62,727 nt of DNA from Phormidesmis sp. RL_2_1. GTDB lineage: Bacteria > Cyanobacteriota > Cyanobacteriia > Phormidesmidales > Phormidesmidaceae. Below are positions 37,189 to 46,654 of the stretch, one piece after another. A program made the translations under genes and the position numbers. Under the pieces are notes generated by a model. The model ran no database searches, had not been told where the DNA came from, and saw nothing but the letters and a program-made list of their open reading frames with translations. The stretch spans positions 1 to 62,727 of the forward strand of contig JAAUPS010000005.1 of the NCBI GenBank assembly GCA_012033015.1, written 5' to 3'. Every line of letters begins with the position of its first letter. Within the stretch, counting starts at the first letter, position 1.

Positions 37189-37545
37189 CTACTGTAGATG
37201 ACAACGAACGCTAGCGAGTAGCTGACTAAAGCGAAAAGGCTTGGTGATGTAGTCCGATGCGCCTAAGTTCAAACTCTGGCGATGTTCTGCAGTGCCATCG
37301 AGAGCGGTGACGACAATAATCGGCGTTTTACTGAATTGGCTACGCATCTTGACGAGTATGGCCCATCCGTCAACCTCTGGCAGATTTATATCTAGCAGAA
37401 TCAGGTCAAACTGCCCAGATAGTGCCATTTCTATCGCTGAGCGCCCATTGGTTGCAACCTGAGTTTGGTAACCTGCTTGTTTCAAGCCCTTGCTAACAAA
37501 TGAGGCAATTCGGACTTCGTCTTCTGCAATTAGGATATTAGCCAC
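37189..37545 (-). CDS. stand-alone response regulator receiver domain
   Basis: A 118-residue CheY-like protein with the phospho-acceptor in LILLDINLPEVDG and the conserved Lys in YITKPFRF. It closely resembles the receiver of the OmpR-type regulator encoded just upstream on the same strand, and its ILIAEDEVRIASFVSKGLK start mirrors that protein. It stops right after the receiver, 65 bp short of the ISL3 remnant. It is either a natural single-domain regulator or a duplicate whose output domain was lost to the IS. Confidence 0.8.
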   Translation of the reverse strand: MANILIAEDEVRIASFVSKGLKQAGYQTQVATNGRSAIEMALSGQFDLILLDINLPEVDGWAILVKMRSQFSKTPIIVVTALDGTAEHRQSLNLGASDYITKPFRFSQLLASVRCHLQ

Positions 37546-37668
37546 AGGGGAGATTCATTGGTAATTGTTTAACTGAAAAGGCAAGTTCAATGGTCTCAGC
37601 CTGAACCGACTTTTCTTTACCTTGGTCTCTCTATCTAAGAGCAGTGTGAAGAGTCCATGAGAAAGTTC

Positions 37669-38340
37669 TCATGAGGGCATCCGATACCCCATGCCTCGAA
37701 CGGTCTCAATGAGGTGAGCGCCTAGCTTCTTACGCAGGTAGCCCACGTAGACATCGACTACGTTAGAGCCAGGTGCATAATCATAGCCCCAGACATGGTC
37801 TAGTAGCTGTTCGCGGCTCATTACTTGATTAGAATGACGGATAAACGTCTCTACTAGCGTGAATTCACGGGATGAAAGTTCAACAGGCCGATCGCTGATG
37901 GTGGCCAGACGGGTTCGAAGATCTAACACTAGCTCGCCGCAACTGAGCACACAATCTTGACTATCGGACTGAAGCGGGCGGTAAGTTCGGATGCGCGTGC
38001 GAACACGGGCTAGCAGCTCCTCAAACCGAAAAGGCTTAGTGACGTAGTCGTCAGCACCTAGCTCAAAACCATTGACTTTGTCCTGCACATCGTCGCGGGC
38101 AGTCAAAATAATGATAGGCGTGCTGCAACCCTGACCGCGTAACTCTTCTATAACTAATAGTCCGTCCTTACCAGGCAAACCTAAATCAAGCAAAATGAGA
38201 TCAAAGGTATCATCTAGGGCGAGGAGGATGGCTTCATGGCCCGTAGGTACGATCGCCGTCGTAAACCCATTCGCCTTAAGCCCTTTCTCCACAAAGGTCG
38301 CCACCCGCAGTTCATCTTCAGCAATTAGAATACGACTCAT
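37669..38340 (-). CDS. OmpR-family response regulator
   Basis: A 223-residue two-domain regulator. The receiver (1-115) has the phospho-Asp in LILLDLGLPGKDG and KPFRFEEL; the winged-helix DNA-binding domain (about 125-223) includes VELSSREFTLVETFIRH, WGYDYAPGSNVVDVYVGYLRKKL and ETVRGMGYRM. The start ATG overlaps the kinase stop (ATGA), so the two genes are translationally coupled and form a two-component system. The input signal is unknown. Confidence 0.93.
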   Translation of the reverse strand: MSRILIAEDELRVATFVEKGLKANGFTTAIVPTGHEAILLALDDTFDLILLDLGLPGKDGLLVIEELRGQGCSTPIIILTARDDVQDKVNGFELGADDYVTKPFRFEELLARVRTRIRTYRPLQSDSQDCVLSCGELVLDLRTRLATISDRPVELSSREFTLVETFIRHSNQVMSREQLLDHVWGYDYAPGSNVVDVYVGYLRKKLGAHLIETVRGMGYRMPS

Positions 38341-39878
38341 ACGCCAGCAGTCTCCTGCACCTGAGACAAAAGCGTTTTTGCTGTCGCCAGCCGTTTTGAA
38401 ACAGATTGGCGTGGCAATGACAGCGTGAATGTAGTTCCTTCACCCAAACGACTTTCTAAGGTGATACCTCCTCCATGTGCCTGTGCGATCGCTTGCACAA
38501 TCGATAGTCCCAACCCCGAGCCTTCCGAACGGCGCTGAGCGTACTGTACTCGTGCAAAGCGCTCAAAAATCCGGGTTCGATCTGCCTCCGGAATGCCCTC
38601 GCCCGTGTCTTGTACCCAAAACTCTACTCGCTCACCTTGGTCGCGGCAGCCCAAGGTAATCTGGTCGGTGGTGCCAGTATGCTGCGCCGCATTATCCAGT
38701 AAGTTCAGCAGTGCGCCTGTCAGCCGCTGATAGTCGGCGACCACCTGCCCCTGTGTTTCAATTTGCAGTCGCCAATCACGCTCAGCCAGGGTGCGGGCCT
38801 TATTATACAGCGCCTGAGTAAAAGCCGGAATGCTAATGACTTCTGGCTGCAAAAAGTCCGCTCGCTCTGCCTTCATCAGCAACACTAAGTCATTCACTAA
38901 GCGACCCATACGGTCCAGCTCGTTCATAACGATATCAAGCGCTTCTGCTTGCTCTTCGGGATCGTCGCCCATCAGCTCTAGATGACCTTGAATGATGGTA
39001 ATAGGGGTTCGTAGCTCGTGTCCGGCATCGTTGATAAAGCTGCGCTGGCTATCGAAGGCAGTTTGAATGCGGTTCATCATGGCGTTAAAGACGTTCGACA
39101 GTTCTGCTAGTTCGCCCGTACCCTGCACCTCGATGCGTTGGGTTAGATCCGTTTCGGTGATGCTGCGAGCCGCTGCTGCGAGCTCTTTGACTGGGCGTAG
39201 CAGCCACCCCGTACACAACCAAGCTAGTAGGAAGGCCGTAGCAATCAGGCCAGCAGCCACCTTGCCAAAGATAAAGACACCTGCCATCGCTTCCTGCCGC
39301 TCTCCGGCAGATGTATGGGCAATGACAAACTGGCCGCGCAACTCGCCATCTACCTGCAGCGGCTGCACCACGTAGAGCACTTCGCCCGCTGCTGGATCTC
39401 CAGAAGGGCGACTGCTGAATGTGTAATCTTTAGTCTCTAACCAATCTGCTAACACAGGAGAGTCAAAACCAATGGCAGCCGGAAGCGCAGGTGGGTTAGT
39501 ACGCTGAATCTGGCTGTCCAGAATAAAAATGAAGTAGTTATCGTCTTCGGGATTGTACTCGGATACAAAAGTATCAACCACCCCACTCAAGCTTTCCAGG
39601 GTAGGAACAGGTGACTGTTCCCAGTCAGCGTAAATCTCTTGAAAGTTTTCTATCTCTTCGGTAAGATCTTCCTCGACCCGGATATTGACTTCGCTAAACA
39701 TCAGCGCTCGGAAAATAGGAATCGAAAACCCCACCGCCGTCAGCATCAACGCCGCATAGAGCAGCAGAATGTGGGTACGAGCTTCGTTTAGCAAACGACT
39801 GATGCTTATTCGTCTCACGCGAGTCCTCGTCAAACAACACTGGCCGCGATGCAATAGTATCTTCAGACAAGATGCCAT
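38337..39878 (-). CDS. sensor histidine kinase
   Basis: A 513-residue membrane kinase. TM1 (about 35-55) and TM2 (about 208-232) bracket a periplasmic sensor region with many acidic residues. A HAMP domain follows, then the HisKA phospho-site (NDAGHELRTPITII) and the HATPase_c boxes (LLDNAAQHT, DTGEGIPEADRTRIFERFAR and GSGLGLSIVQAIAQAHGG). A GTG at 39818 (RRISISRLLNEAR) is an alternative start that drops an uncharged Cys-containing leader. It is the first gene of a minus-strand unit with two response regulators. Confidence 0.93.
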   Translation of the reverse strand: MASCLKILLHRGQCCLTRTRVRRISISRLLNEARTHILLLYAALMLTAVGFSIPIFRALMFSEVNIRVEEDLTEEIENFQEIYADWEQSPVPTLESLSGVVDTFVSEYNPEDDNYFIFILDSQIQRTNPPALPAAIGFDSPVLADWLETKDYTFSSRPSGDPAAGEVLYVVQPLQVDGELRGQFVIAHTSAGERQEAMAGVFIFGKVAAGLIATAFLLAWLCTGWLLRPVKELAAAARSITETDLTQRIEVQGTGELAELSNVFNAMMNRIQTAFDSQRSFINDAGHELRTPITIIQGHLELMGDDPEEQAEALDIVMNELDRMGRLVNDLVLLMKAERADFLQPEVISIPAFTQALYNKARTLAERDWRLQIETQGQVVADYQRLTGALLNLLDNAAQHTGTTDQITLGCRDQGERVEFWVQDTGEGIPEADRTRIFERFARVQYAQRRSEGSGLGLSIVQAIAQAHGGGITLESRLGEGTTFTLSLPRQSVSKRLATAKTLLSQVQETAGV

Positions 39879-40420
39879 TGAAAAACGCTATCGAAAGTAT
39901 GGGGCAAGCTTCTCTAAAAAGTAAAACGGTGCAGTGTAGAAAAGTATACAGCTATGCCATTTCAGAAAGTGTCTACCGATAAAGACGCCGTGGCGCGCGC
40001 TCGTTAGGGAAAATAAAGCTATTTTCATCGAAATCGACGTAGATCGGGCTTTCAAGACAGTTCTTTATCTTTATAAAAAAGTTTGATGAAGCGGTTCGAG
40101 CTATAGAAATCAGCGGTTTGAGCGATTTCTAATACGCGGTTCATGAAAGCTTTCTTATCTACGGTTTCAAAAGCAAGAAGTTAGCCAAACCACTTGCAGC
40201 GATTGAAGCTGGCCTGTTAGCGAAAGAGCTTTCTAAGAAAGCTCTCATGAAGAAGCTCTTATTCAATTTTCATTGCTGTCTTAATCCAGCCAGAGATATT
40301 GAAGCTAACAAGTTTCAAGTTGCCCTGCTGATTGAGGAAGCGGGCTGCTGTCTGAGGCTCGACGGGCATTGCACCGCTGCGCTCCACCAGACCTCTACCG
40401 TCTTCTTCTGGAGATCTGTT
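39879..40420. other. 540-bp region between the two-component system and the glycan cluster
   Basis: It contains no supported gene; the track ORF from 40247 is an upstream extension of the glycosyltransferase. It is AT-rich around 40050-40180 and contains the perfect palindrome at 40225-40245. It should carry the divergent promoters of both units. Confidence 0.6.
40225..40245. promoter_or_regulatory. 21-bp perfect palindrome, candidate operator
   Basis: AGAGCTTTCT A AGAAAGCTCT: 10-bp arms around a single base, about 175 bp before the first glycosyltransferase. A loop of one base makes a hairpin unlikely, so dimeric protein binding is more plausible. A related GAAAGCTTTC lies nearby at 40145. 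The role is inferred. Confidence 0.4.
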
Positions 40421-41641
40421 ATGAAATTGATGGTTTACTCCCACGATGCCTTCGGGCTGGGCAATATTCGTCGGATGCTGGCGATTTGCCAATACTTGCT
40501 TAAGACCTTACCTAAGGTCTCTATTCTGGTGGTTTCAGGATCTCCGGCATTGCACAGTCTGCGCCTACCGGAGGGGTTGGACTATATCAAGCTACCTTGC
40601 TTGGGGCGAGACACCTCTGGGCGGCTCACAGTCAAGTATCTTAAGAGCCTGCCGGAAGACGTTGTGAGATTGCGATCGCACCTCATCCTCACCGCCGCCG
40701 CTCACTTCCAGCCCGACCTACTGCTAGTAGACAAAAAGCCAGAAGGACTGCGCAACGAGCTACGCGAAACCCTGGGCTATCTCAGCCGCCACTGTCCACA
40801 GACCAGGCGAGTGCTGCTGCTGCGCGATATTCTCGATACCTCCGAAGCCACCATTCAGCAGTGGACAAAGAACAACCATTACCAAATTACTCAAGAGCAG
40901 TATGACCAGGTGTGGGTAGTAGGCACAAGAGAGATCTTCGATCTACCAAAGGAGTATCGCTTTCCCCTACCACTGCGACACAAGGTTCGCTTTTGTGGCT
41001 ACATAAACCGGGAGCTAGGACAGATGGCGCGTCCGGTGCTGCGGCAACAGCTAGGGGTGCAGCCCGAGGAACCGCTGGTGGTGGTAACGCCGGGGGGCGG
41101 TGGCGACGGCTATGCAATGGTTAAGGCGTATTTAGACGCGATCGCATCTCACCCTTCTCCTCCTCAGACGGTCATCATCTCTGGCCCGGAGATGTCTACG
41201 CAAGAACATCAGACACTATCTGACCAAGCAAACGCTTGTCCAACCGTTCAGATGCTGGCGTTCACCGACGACCTGATGAGCTATTTGAGCGCGGCAGATG
41301 CGGTCGTTGCGATGGGTGGCTACAACACCACCTGCGAACTGCTTACCCTACGCAAGCCCGCCATCCTGATTCCGCGCATTTGCCCGGTACAAGAGCAGTG
41401 GATTCGCGCTCAGCGGTTGGCCCAGCGCGGACTCGTTCAGGCCATTCATCCTCAACGGCTGACGTCTCAGCGACTGCTAGCGGCTCTGCAAGTGGCCCTG
41501 CGATCGCCACCGCCGCCATCCTTCCGGCTAGACGGTCTACCTTGCATAGCTGAGCTGACTGAGGCACTGCTGCGATCGCCTGCGCCCCTTCCGACAACTT
41601 TGAATCTAACGGTATGTCCAGCGCAGTTAGAAATGGCCTGA
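40421..41641 (+). CDS. MurG-like (GT28-type) glycosyltransferase
   Basis: About 406 residues from the ATG at 40421 (MKLMVYSHDAFGLGN), chosen because CTGGAG lies upstream and the 58 residues before it look non-native. The N-terminal HDAFGLGNIRRM is the acceptor-side Gly-rich loop; the C-terminal domain has TPGGGGDGYAMVKAYL and MGGYNTTCELL, typical of the nucleotide-sugar site in GT28-like enzymes. It begins a co-directional cluster of glycosyltransferases; donor and acceptor are unknown. Confidence 0.8.
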   Translation: MKLMVYSHDAFGLGNIRRMLAICQYLLKTLPKVSILVVSGSPALHSLRLPEGLDYIKLPCLGRDTSGRLTVKYLKSLPEDVVRLRSHLILTAAAHFQPDLLLVDKKPEGLRNELRETLGYLSRHCPQTRRVLLLRDILDTSEATIQQWTKNNHYQITQEQYDQVWVVGTREIFDLPKEYRFPLPLRHKVRFCGYINRELGQMARPVLRQQLGVQPEEPLVVVTPGGGGDGYAMVKAYLDAIASHPSPPQTVIISGPEMSTQEHQTLSDQANACPTVQMLAFTDDLMSYLSAADAVVAMGGYNTTCELLTLRKPAILIPRICPVQEQWIRAQRLAQRGLVQAIHPQRLTSQRLLAALQVALRSPPPPSFRLDGLPCIAELTEALLRSPAPLPTTLNLTVCPAQLEMA

Positions 41642-41682
41642 TCGACATCTATTGACTATCGACAAAAATTCTAGAGGAACTT

Positions 41683-42982
41683 ATGACCCCCCCCCATCGG
41701 TTTTCTGGTTAAAACCTTTCCTAAACTCTCGGAGACATTCATTCTCAATGAGATTTTAGAACTTGAACGGCAGGGCATGAACATGCATATCTTCTCGCTG
41801 CGCAACCGCACCGATCGCTGTGCCCATCCTGGCGTTGCCCAAGTGAAATCACCCGTTACCTACCTGCCGACAATGCTGCCTAACTTCGATCCAGCAGCAG
41901 AGCAGCAGCTCATCGCAACCCAAATCAAGCTGTTTCAGCAAGATTCAGCAACCTATCTCAAGGCACTGGAATTTTATCTTAGCCGCCACGAAGAACGCCA
42001 ACTGCACGAGTTTATGCAGGGCGCTTACCTAGCCGACCAAATACGGCAGTTAGGCATTACCCACCTGCACGTTCACTTCGCTAACATACCGACTGCTACA
42101 GCAGAGGTTGCTCAGTTCTTTTGTCAGGTGTCATACAGCATCACGGCTCATGCCAAAGATATTTATCTCAGCGATTCGGTGGCCCTAGATCGGCGCATCT
42201 CGAAGGCAGAATTTGTACTCACCTGCACCGACTTTAACCGTCGATATCTAGAAAATCTTTCCACCTCGCGCACGCCCATTCATCTGTCTTATCACGGCCT
42301 GGATTTAAGCCGTTTTCAGCCTCGACCTGAAGCGTCAAAGCTCAAGGATTCAAGCACAATTCCGCTTATCCTTAGCGTTGGTCGCTTCTGTGAGAAAAAG
42401 GGCTTTCCCTATCTGCTAGAAGCCTTAAGTACCTTGAAGAAGGTTGGCATTCCCTTCCGCAGCGTCATTGTGGGTTACGGCGAGCTAGAACAACAAATTC
42501 GTGAGCAAATTGTTGCTTTAGAGTTATCAGAGCAGGTCACGATTGCTGGCAAACTCACTCAGGACGAGCTGATTGATTACTACCATCAGGCGGATACTTT
42601 TGTGTTGCCCTGTGTTGTGACTGATAAAGGCGATCGCGATGGTATTCCCAACGTACTGCTCGAAGCAATGGCAATGGAGCTGCCGGTTGTCTCTACAGAC
42701 ATTTCTGGTATTTCCGAGATAGTGAAGACAAATCACAACGGTGTGCTAGTGCCTGAAAAAGATGCCTTGGTGCTATCGCAAGTACTAGAGTCACTGCTAC
42801 GCCAGCCCGAACTTCGTCTCCAGCTTGGCAAGGCGGGCCGAGAGAGCGTGTTAGCACAGTTTGGTCTTACTCAAAACGTCGGTCCAATAAAAGACTGGCT
42901 CCTACAGGCGGTTAAACAACCGCTAAAACCACAAACAAAAGTCTCTGTACTGAGCGAACTGCTAGCCGCAGCAACCGCATAG
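41683..42982 (+). CDS. GT4 glycosyltransferase, out of frame at a C9 tract
   Basis: The family start is visible upstream of the track ORF: GFLVKTFPKLSETFILNEIL runs directly into MNMHIFSLR. Its ATG at 41683 follows AGAGGAA, but nine C residues (41687-41695) directly after ATGA put it out of frame; eight (or eleven) would give MTPPIGFLVK. The rest is an intact GT-B enzyme with GRFCEKKGFPYLLEAL, VGYGELEQQI and the donor-site DGIPNVLLEAMAMELPVVS. The track start at 41777 would remove the N-terminal nucleotide-fold strand, so expression from it is doubtful. Confidence 0.82.
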
Positions 42983-43068
42983 ACGCAGCAACCGCATAGA
43001 CAAAGACCAAACTAACCAGCCAGCAGAATCTGTCACCTACAACATGGTTGCAACAACAGAATTTCACT

Positions 43069-44229
43069 ATGAAAACACTTCTTTTTTACTGTCAGCACAT
43101 TCTCGGCATCGGTCATCTTGTTAGGAGTATGGCGATCGCCCAAGGACTGACAGACGAGTTCAACGTTTATTTCGTCAACGGCGGCGAAGTCATCCACGGC
43201 TTTCCCATTCCTGATGGCGTAGATGTCATCAACTTACCCGCCATCAAAACCGATCCGGACTTTCGCCAGTTGCAGGTGCCCGAGGGATTTACTGATGTAG
43301 AAGCAACACTAGAGTATCGGCGAGATATGTTATTGGAATTGTGCGATCACATCCGCCCCGACGTAGTCATAACCGAGCTATTTCCCTTTGGTCGCCGTCG
43401 CTTCTCCACCGAGCTAATTCCTCTACTAGAGCGGGCGAAGTCTTACGGTGCAAAGATTAGCTGTAGCCTGCGTGATATCGTCGTCACCAAGCAAGACCAG
43501 GCCCGTCACGAAGCTAAGGTTTGCAAACTCATGAACCGTCACTTTGATCAACTCCTGATTCATGGCGACCCAGCCCTAGTCCTGCTAGAGAACAGTTTTT
43601 CTCGGGTCAGCGATCTTGAGTGCGACGTTCGCTACACCGGCTACGTCGTTCCTGATGCGAATCGCCTGTTTGAGCCTAAAACTAGCCACGATCCGCCAGT
43701 GATTCTCGCTAGCGTAGGCGGCGGTCGCTTCGGCCACGAGTTGTTAGACTGCGTTGCTGAAACCTGTCGTTTCTTAGAAGACAAGATACCCCACCAGATA
43801 CAGATGTTTACCGGCCCCTTCTCTCCAGACGAAGTATTTAACCGGATGCAGTCTGCCGCTCAGCGCTGCTTGAACCTAACGGTAGAGCGCTATACGCCTG
43901 ATTTGTTGACCTACATGTCAAAAGCCGATCTCTCTATTAGCATGGCAGGCTACAACACCACTCTAAATGTCTTGCAAACTGGCGTTCGCGCGCTACTTTT
44001 GCCCTTCACTGGCAATGACGACCAGGAGCAGCGTCTACGCTCTAAGCGGCTAGAGAGTCTAGGTATCGTTCGCGCCATTGACCCCGAACAACTCAATCCC
44101 GTCCAGCTTGGACATAGCATTCTCGACATTCTCAATACACAACCCACTCAGCAGTTCTTCAACCTGCATGGGGTCGAAGGCACAACAGCGCGAGTCAAAG
44201 AGCTCGTTAAGCAGCCAGCAATGGTTTGA
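43069..44229 (+). CDS. MurG-like (GT28-type) glycosyltransferase
   Basis: 386 residues from the ATG at 43069 (MKTLLFYCQHILGIGH); seven extra codons in the track lack family character. HILGIGHLVRSMAIA is the N-terminal loop and VGGGRFGHELLD and MAGYNTTLNVL form the C-terminal nucleotide-sugar site. It is similar in layout to the first gene of the cluster but clearly divergent. Substrates are unknown. Confidence 0.8.
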   Translation: MKTLLFYCQHILGIGHLVRSMAIAQGLTDEFNVYFVNGGEVIHGFPIPDGVDVINLPAIKTDPDFRQLQVPEGFTDVEATLEYRRDMLLELCDHIRPDVVITELFPFGRRRFSTELIPLLERAKSYGAKISCSLRDIVVTKQDQARHEAKVCKLMNRHFDQLLIHGDPALVLLENSFSRVSDLECDVRYTGYVVPDANRLFEPKTSHDPPVILASVGGGRFGHELLDCVAETCRFLEDKIPHQIQMFTGPFSPDEVFNRMQSAAQRCLNLTVERYTPDLLTYMSKADLSISMAGYNTTLNVLQTGVRALLLPFTGNDDQEQRLRSKRLESLGIVRAIDPEQLNPVQLGHSILDILNTQPTQQFFNLHGVEGTTARVKELVKQPAMV

Positions 44230-44281
44230 CAGTTCAGATCAAATCGAATTTCCTTTGTTCCTTACTTCTATTTTTTAAGTT

Positions 44282-45475
44282 ATGAAATCTCCAAAAGTTT
44301 GTATCACTTCCCTAGAATTTCCACCCGACGTGGGTGGGGTCGGCGAATCCGTCGCCCGCATTACCCAACTACTTCAAGACGTAGGCTACGAGGTTCACGT
44401 TGCCGTCTTCCACTCCAAGCAGCGCAAAGCCGAAGGCTATCACCGCTCTGCTTGTAACACAACCGAGCAAGAAGGTATCTTTGTTCATCGCTTAGAGCCT
44501 GCTAGCCGCTCTAACGATGCCATCGTTCAAGATCACCGCAGCGAAGTATATTTCCAGCTCAAGCAGCTTCATCGCGCTCATCAGTTCGATCTATTCCACG
44601 CATTTTTCATTAACGAAACGGGCTTTCTCACTACGCTGCTAGCCAAAGAAGAAGGCATACCCATCATCAACAGCGTACGAGGCAGCGATCTGCACAAGCA
44701 TATCTTTAGCCCCAAACAGTTCAGCCAAATCACCTGGACGCTAGAAAGTTCTGATTGGGTGACCTTTGTTAGCCGCGACCTACAAAAACGTGGTCAGGTC
44801 ATGGTGCCGAGCCTCTCTTTCAAATCCACCGCTTTCTTAAACTCAATTCAGCCAGTAGATTTCTCGAACCTACCTCAGCCAAAGCTGGCAAACCAGCTCA
44901 AAGGGTTAGTCGTCGGCTCAGTCGGTCGCTTCCGCGATAAGAAAGGACTGGAATATCTGCTCGATGCCTGTAGCGACCTCGCTCTACAGATACCGCTGAC
45001 GCTGTTGTTAGTAGGTGACTTTGCCGAGCGCGAACGTCTCTATTGGGAAGCGGCCATTGAAGCCAGCGGCATGGCCGAGCGCACCGTCCTTACGGGCATG
45101 ATTCCTCGGGAAGAGGGACTAGCGTATTTGGCTTACGTAGATGTGTACGCAATTCCTTCTTTGCACGATGGCTGTCCTAACGCTCTGCTAGAAGCCATGC
45201 TCTCAGGCAAAGCTATCGTTGGTAGCAGCGTTGATGCTATCGGCGAGATTTTAGAAGAGGGCAAAAACGGATTAGTTGTGCCCCCTGGCAACAGCACGGC
45301 CCTTAAAGCGGCTCTTCTTACTCTGGCAAGCTCGTTTGAACTGCGCAATGCCTTTGGCAAAGCTGCTCAAGACACAGTTTATCAGAAGCTGTCGCCCGCT
45401 GTTGAAAAAGCAAACTGGGCCAGGGTTTATCAAAAAGTGCTGATGGATATTCCGGCTTTGGCAATCGCCGTCTAA
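44282..45475 (+). CDS. GT4 glycosyltransferase
   Basis: A 397-residue GT-B enzyme. The N-terminal SLEFPPDVGGVGESVARI is the acceptor-domain Gly loop; the C-terminal domain has VGSVGRFRDKKGLEYLLDA, LLVGDFAERERLYWEAA and PSLHDGCPNALLEAMLSGKAIV with the usual EX7E motif. It follows the previous gene by about 50 bp. The transferred sugar is unknown. Confidence 0.88.
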   Translation: MKSPKVCITSLEFPPDVGGVGESVARITQLLQDVGYEVHVAVFHSKQRKAEGYHRSACNTTEQEGIFVHRLEPASRSNDAIVQDHRSEVYFQLKQLHRAHQFDLFHAFFINETGFLTTLLAKEEGIPIINSVRGSDLHKHIFSPKQFSQITWTLESSDWVTFVSRDLQKRGQVMVPSLSFKSTAFLNSIQPVDFSNLPQPKLANQLKGLVVGSVGRFRDKKGLEYLLDACSDLALQIPLTLLLVGDFAERERLYWEAAIEASGMAERTVLTGMIPREEGLAYLAYVDVYAIPSLHDGCPNALLEAMLSGKAIVGSSVDAIGEILEEGKNGLVVPPGNSTALKAALLTLASSFELRNAFGKAAQDTVYQKLSPAVEKANWARVYQKVLMDIPALAIAV

Positions 45476-45568
45476 AACATGCTCCCATTCTAACGCGACA
45501 TTATTAATCCGCATTTCTTCTAACCTGATCTCTTCTACCTATATCTTTTTCACGTGGAGGTTCTTCCT

Positions 45569-46651
45569 ATGACTGCAACGCTAACTTCCCCTAGTTCATT
45601 TCTAACTCAGCAGCAAGCAACCCCTCGCATCACAGTTTTAGTCTCGCCCAGAGAACGCTTCAGCTACGCTCGCACATCACTAGAAAGCATCTACGAGCAC
45701 ACGCGCGTTCCCTTCGAACTGGTGTATGTAGACAGTGGCTCGCCCAAGTCGGTACAGAAATATCTGCAATCTGCCGCTGCCGAAAGAGGATTTACACTGC
45801 TACGGACGGAGCATTTTCTCTCTCCCAATCAGGCTCGAAACCTGGGACTAGAACAGGTTAAAACCGACTACGTTCTATTCGTTGACAACGATCTACACGT
45901 TTCACCCGGCTGGCTAGAACAGCTCTGGAAGTGCGCTCAAGAAACCGACGCCACCGTCGTCTGTCCGCTGACCTGTATCGGCCAGCCACTGCACGAAATA
46001 ATTCACCTAGCTGGAGGCGAAGCCCGAATTGAACAGCTCGACGATGGAGAGAAAACTCGGCGCAAAGTTCATGAAAAGCATTATTTTGTGAACCGCCCAG
46101 TAGCCGAAGTGCAAGATCAGCTTCACCGCCGACAGTGTGAATTTGCAGAGTTTCACTGCATGCTGGTTAAGCGTGAGATTTTCGATCACATTGGTTCACT
46201 TGATGAAAATCTGCTGAGCACTCGCGAACATATCGATTTTTGTATGACGGTGGCAAACACAGGTGGCACCCTCTACTGCGAACCTGCTTCTGTTGTTACT
46301 TATGTACCAGATGTTCTCTATCGCTGGTCAGACTTGGCTTACTTCATGCTGCGCTGGAGCGATACTTGGGAAGTAAAGAGTCTCAAACATTTTCGCAAGA
46401 AGTGGAACTTGGAGAAAGACAAATACTTCAAGAAACGCTACCGTCGCTTAGGCCACCGCCGTCACGCTGCTTTTGTAAAGCCGCTAATTCGTAAGCTTAC
46501 CTTTGGCCGATCTGTTCCCTGGTTAGAGAACTGGATTGTTAAACAAGAGCGGCGGTTGAATAAAATCATTGCCAATCGCTACAACCAGCGCGAAGAACAG
46601 ATTGAAAAAATAGGTTTCAGTAGCGAGCAAACCGCAGTCAAAAAGGTATAG
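45569..46651 (+). CDS. GT2 glycosyltransferase
   Basis: A 360-residue GT-A protein; the ATG at 45569 follows GGAGG at a good distance, so the track start is an extension. The nucleotide-sugar fold is clear in ITVLVSPRERFSYARTSLESI, and the metal-binding acidic motif is FVDNDLHVSPGWLEQL. A basic C-terminus (RKKWNLEKDKYFKKRYRRLGHRR-type) may sit against the membrane. It ends three bases before the ABC exporter start, implying one transcript. Confidence 0.86.
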   Translation: MTATLTSPSSFLTQQQATPRITVLVSPRERFSYARTSLESIYEHTRVPFELVYVDSGSPKSVQKYLQSAAAERGFTLLRTEHFLSPNQARNLGLEQVKTDYVLFVDNDLHVSPGWLEQLWKCAQETDATVVCPLTCIGQPLHEIIHLAGGEARIEQLDDGEKTRRKVHEKHYFVNRPVAEVQDQLHRRQCEFAEFHCMLVKREIFDHIGSLDENLLSTREHIDFCMTVANTGGTLYCEPASVVTYVPDVLYRWSDLAYFMLRWSDTWEVKSLKHFRKKWNLEKDKYFKKRYRRLGHRRHAAFVKPLIRKLTFGRSVPWLENWIVKQERRLNKIIANRYNQREEQIEKIGFSSEQTAVKKV

Positions 46652-46654
46652 AGT

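Noticed and set aside
41777-42982. Track start for the GT4 gene at 41777
   Set aside because: The family N-terminus (KTFPKLSETF) lies upstream in the same frame; starting at 41777 would remove a core strand of the fold.
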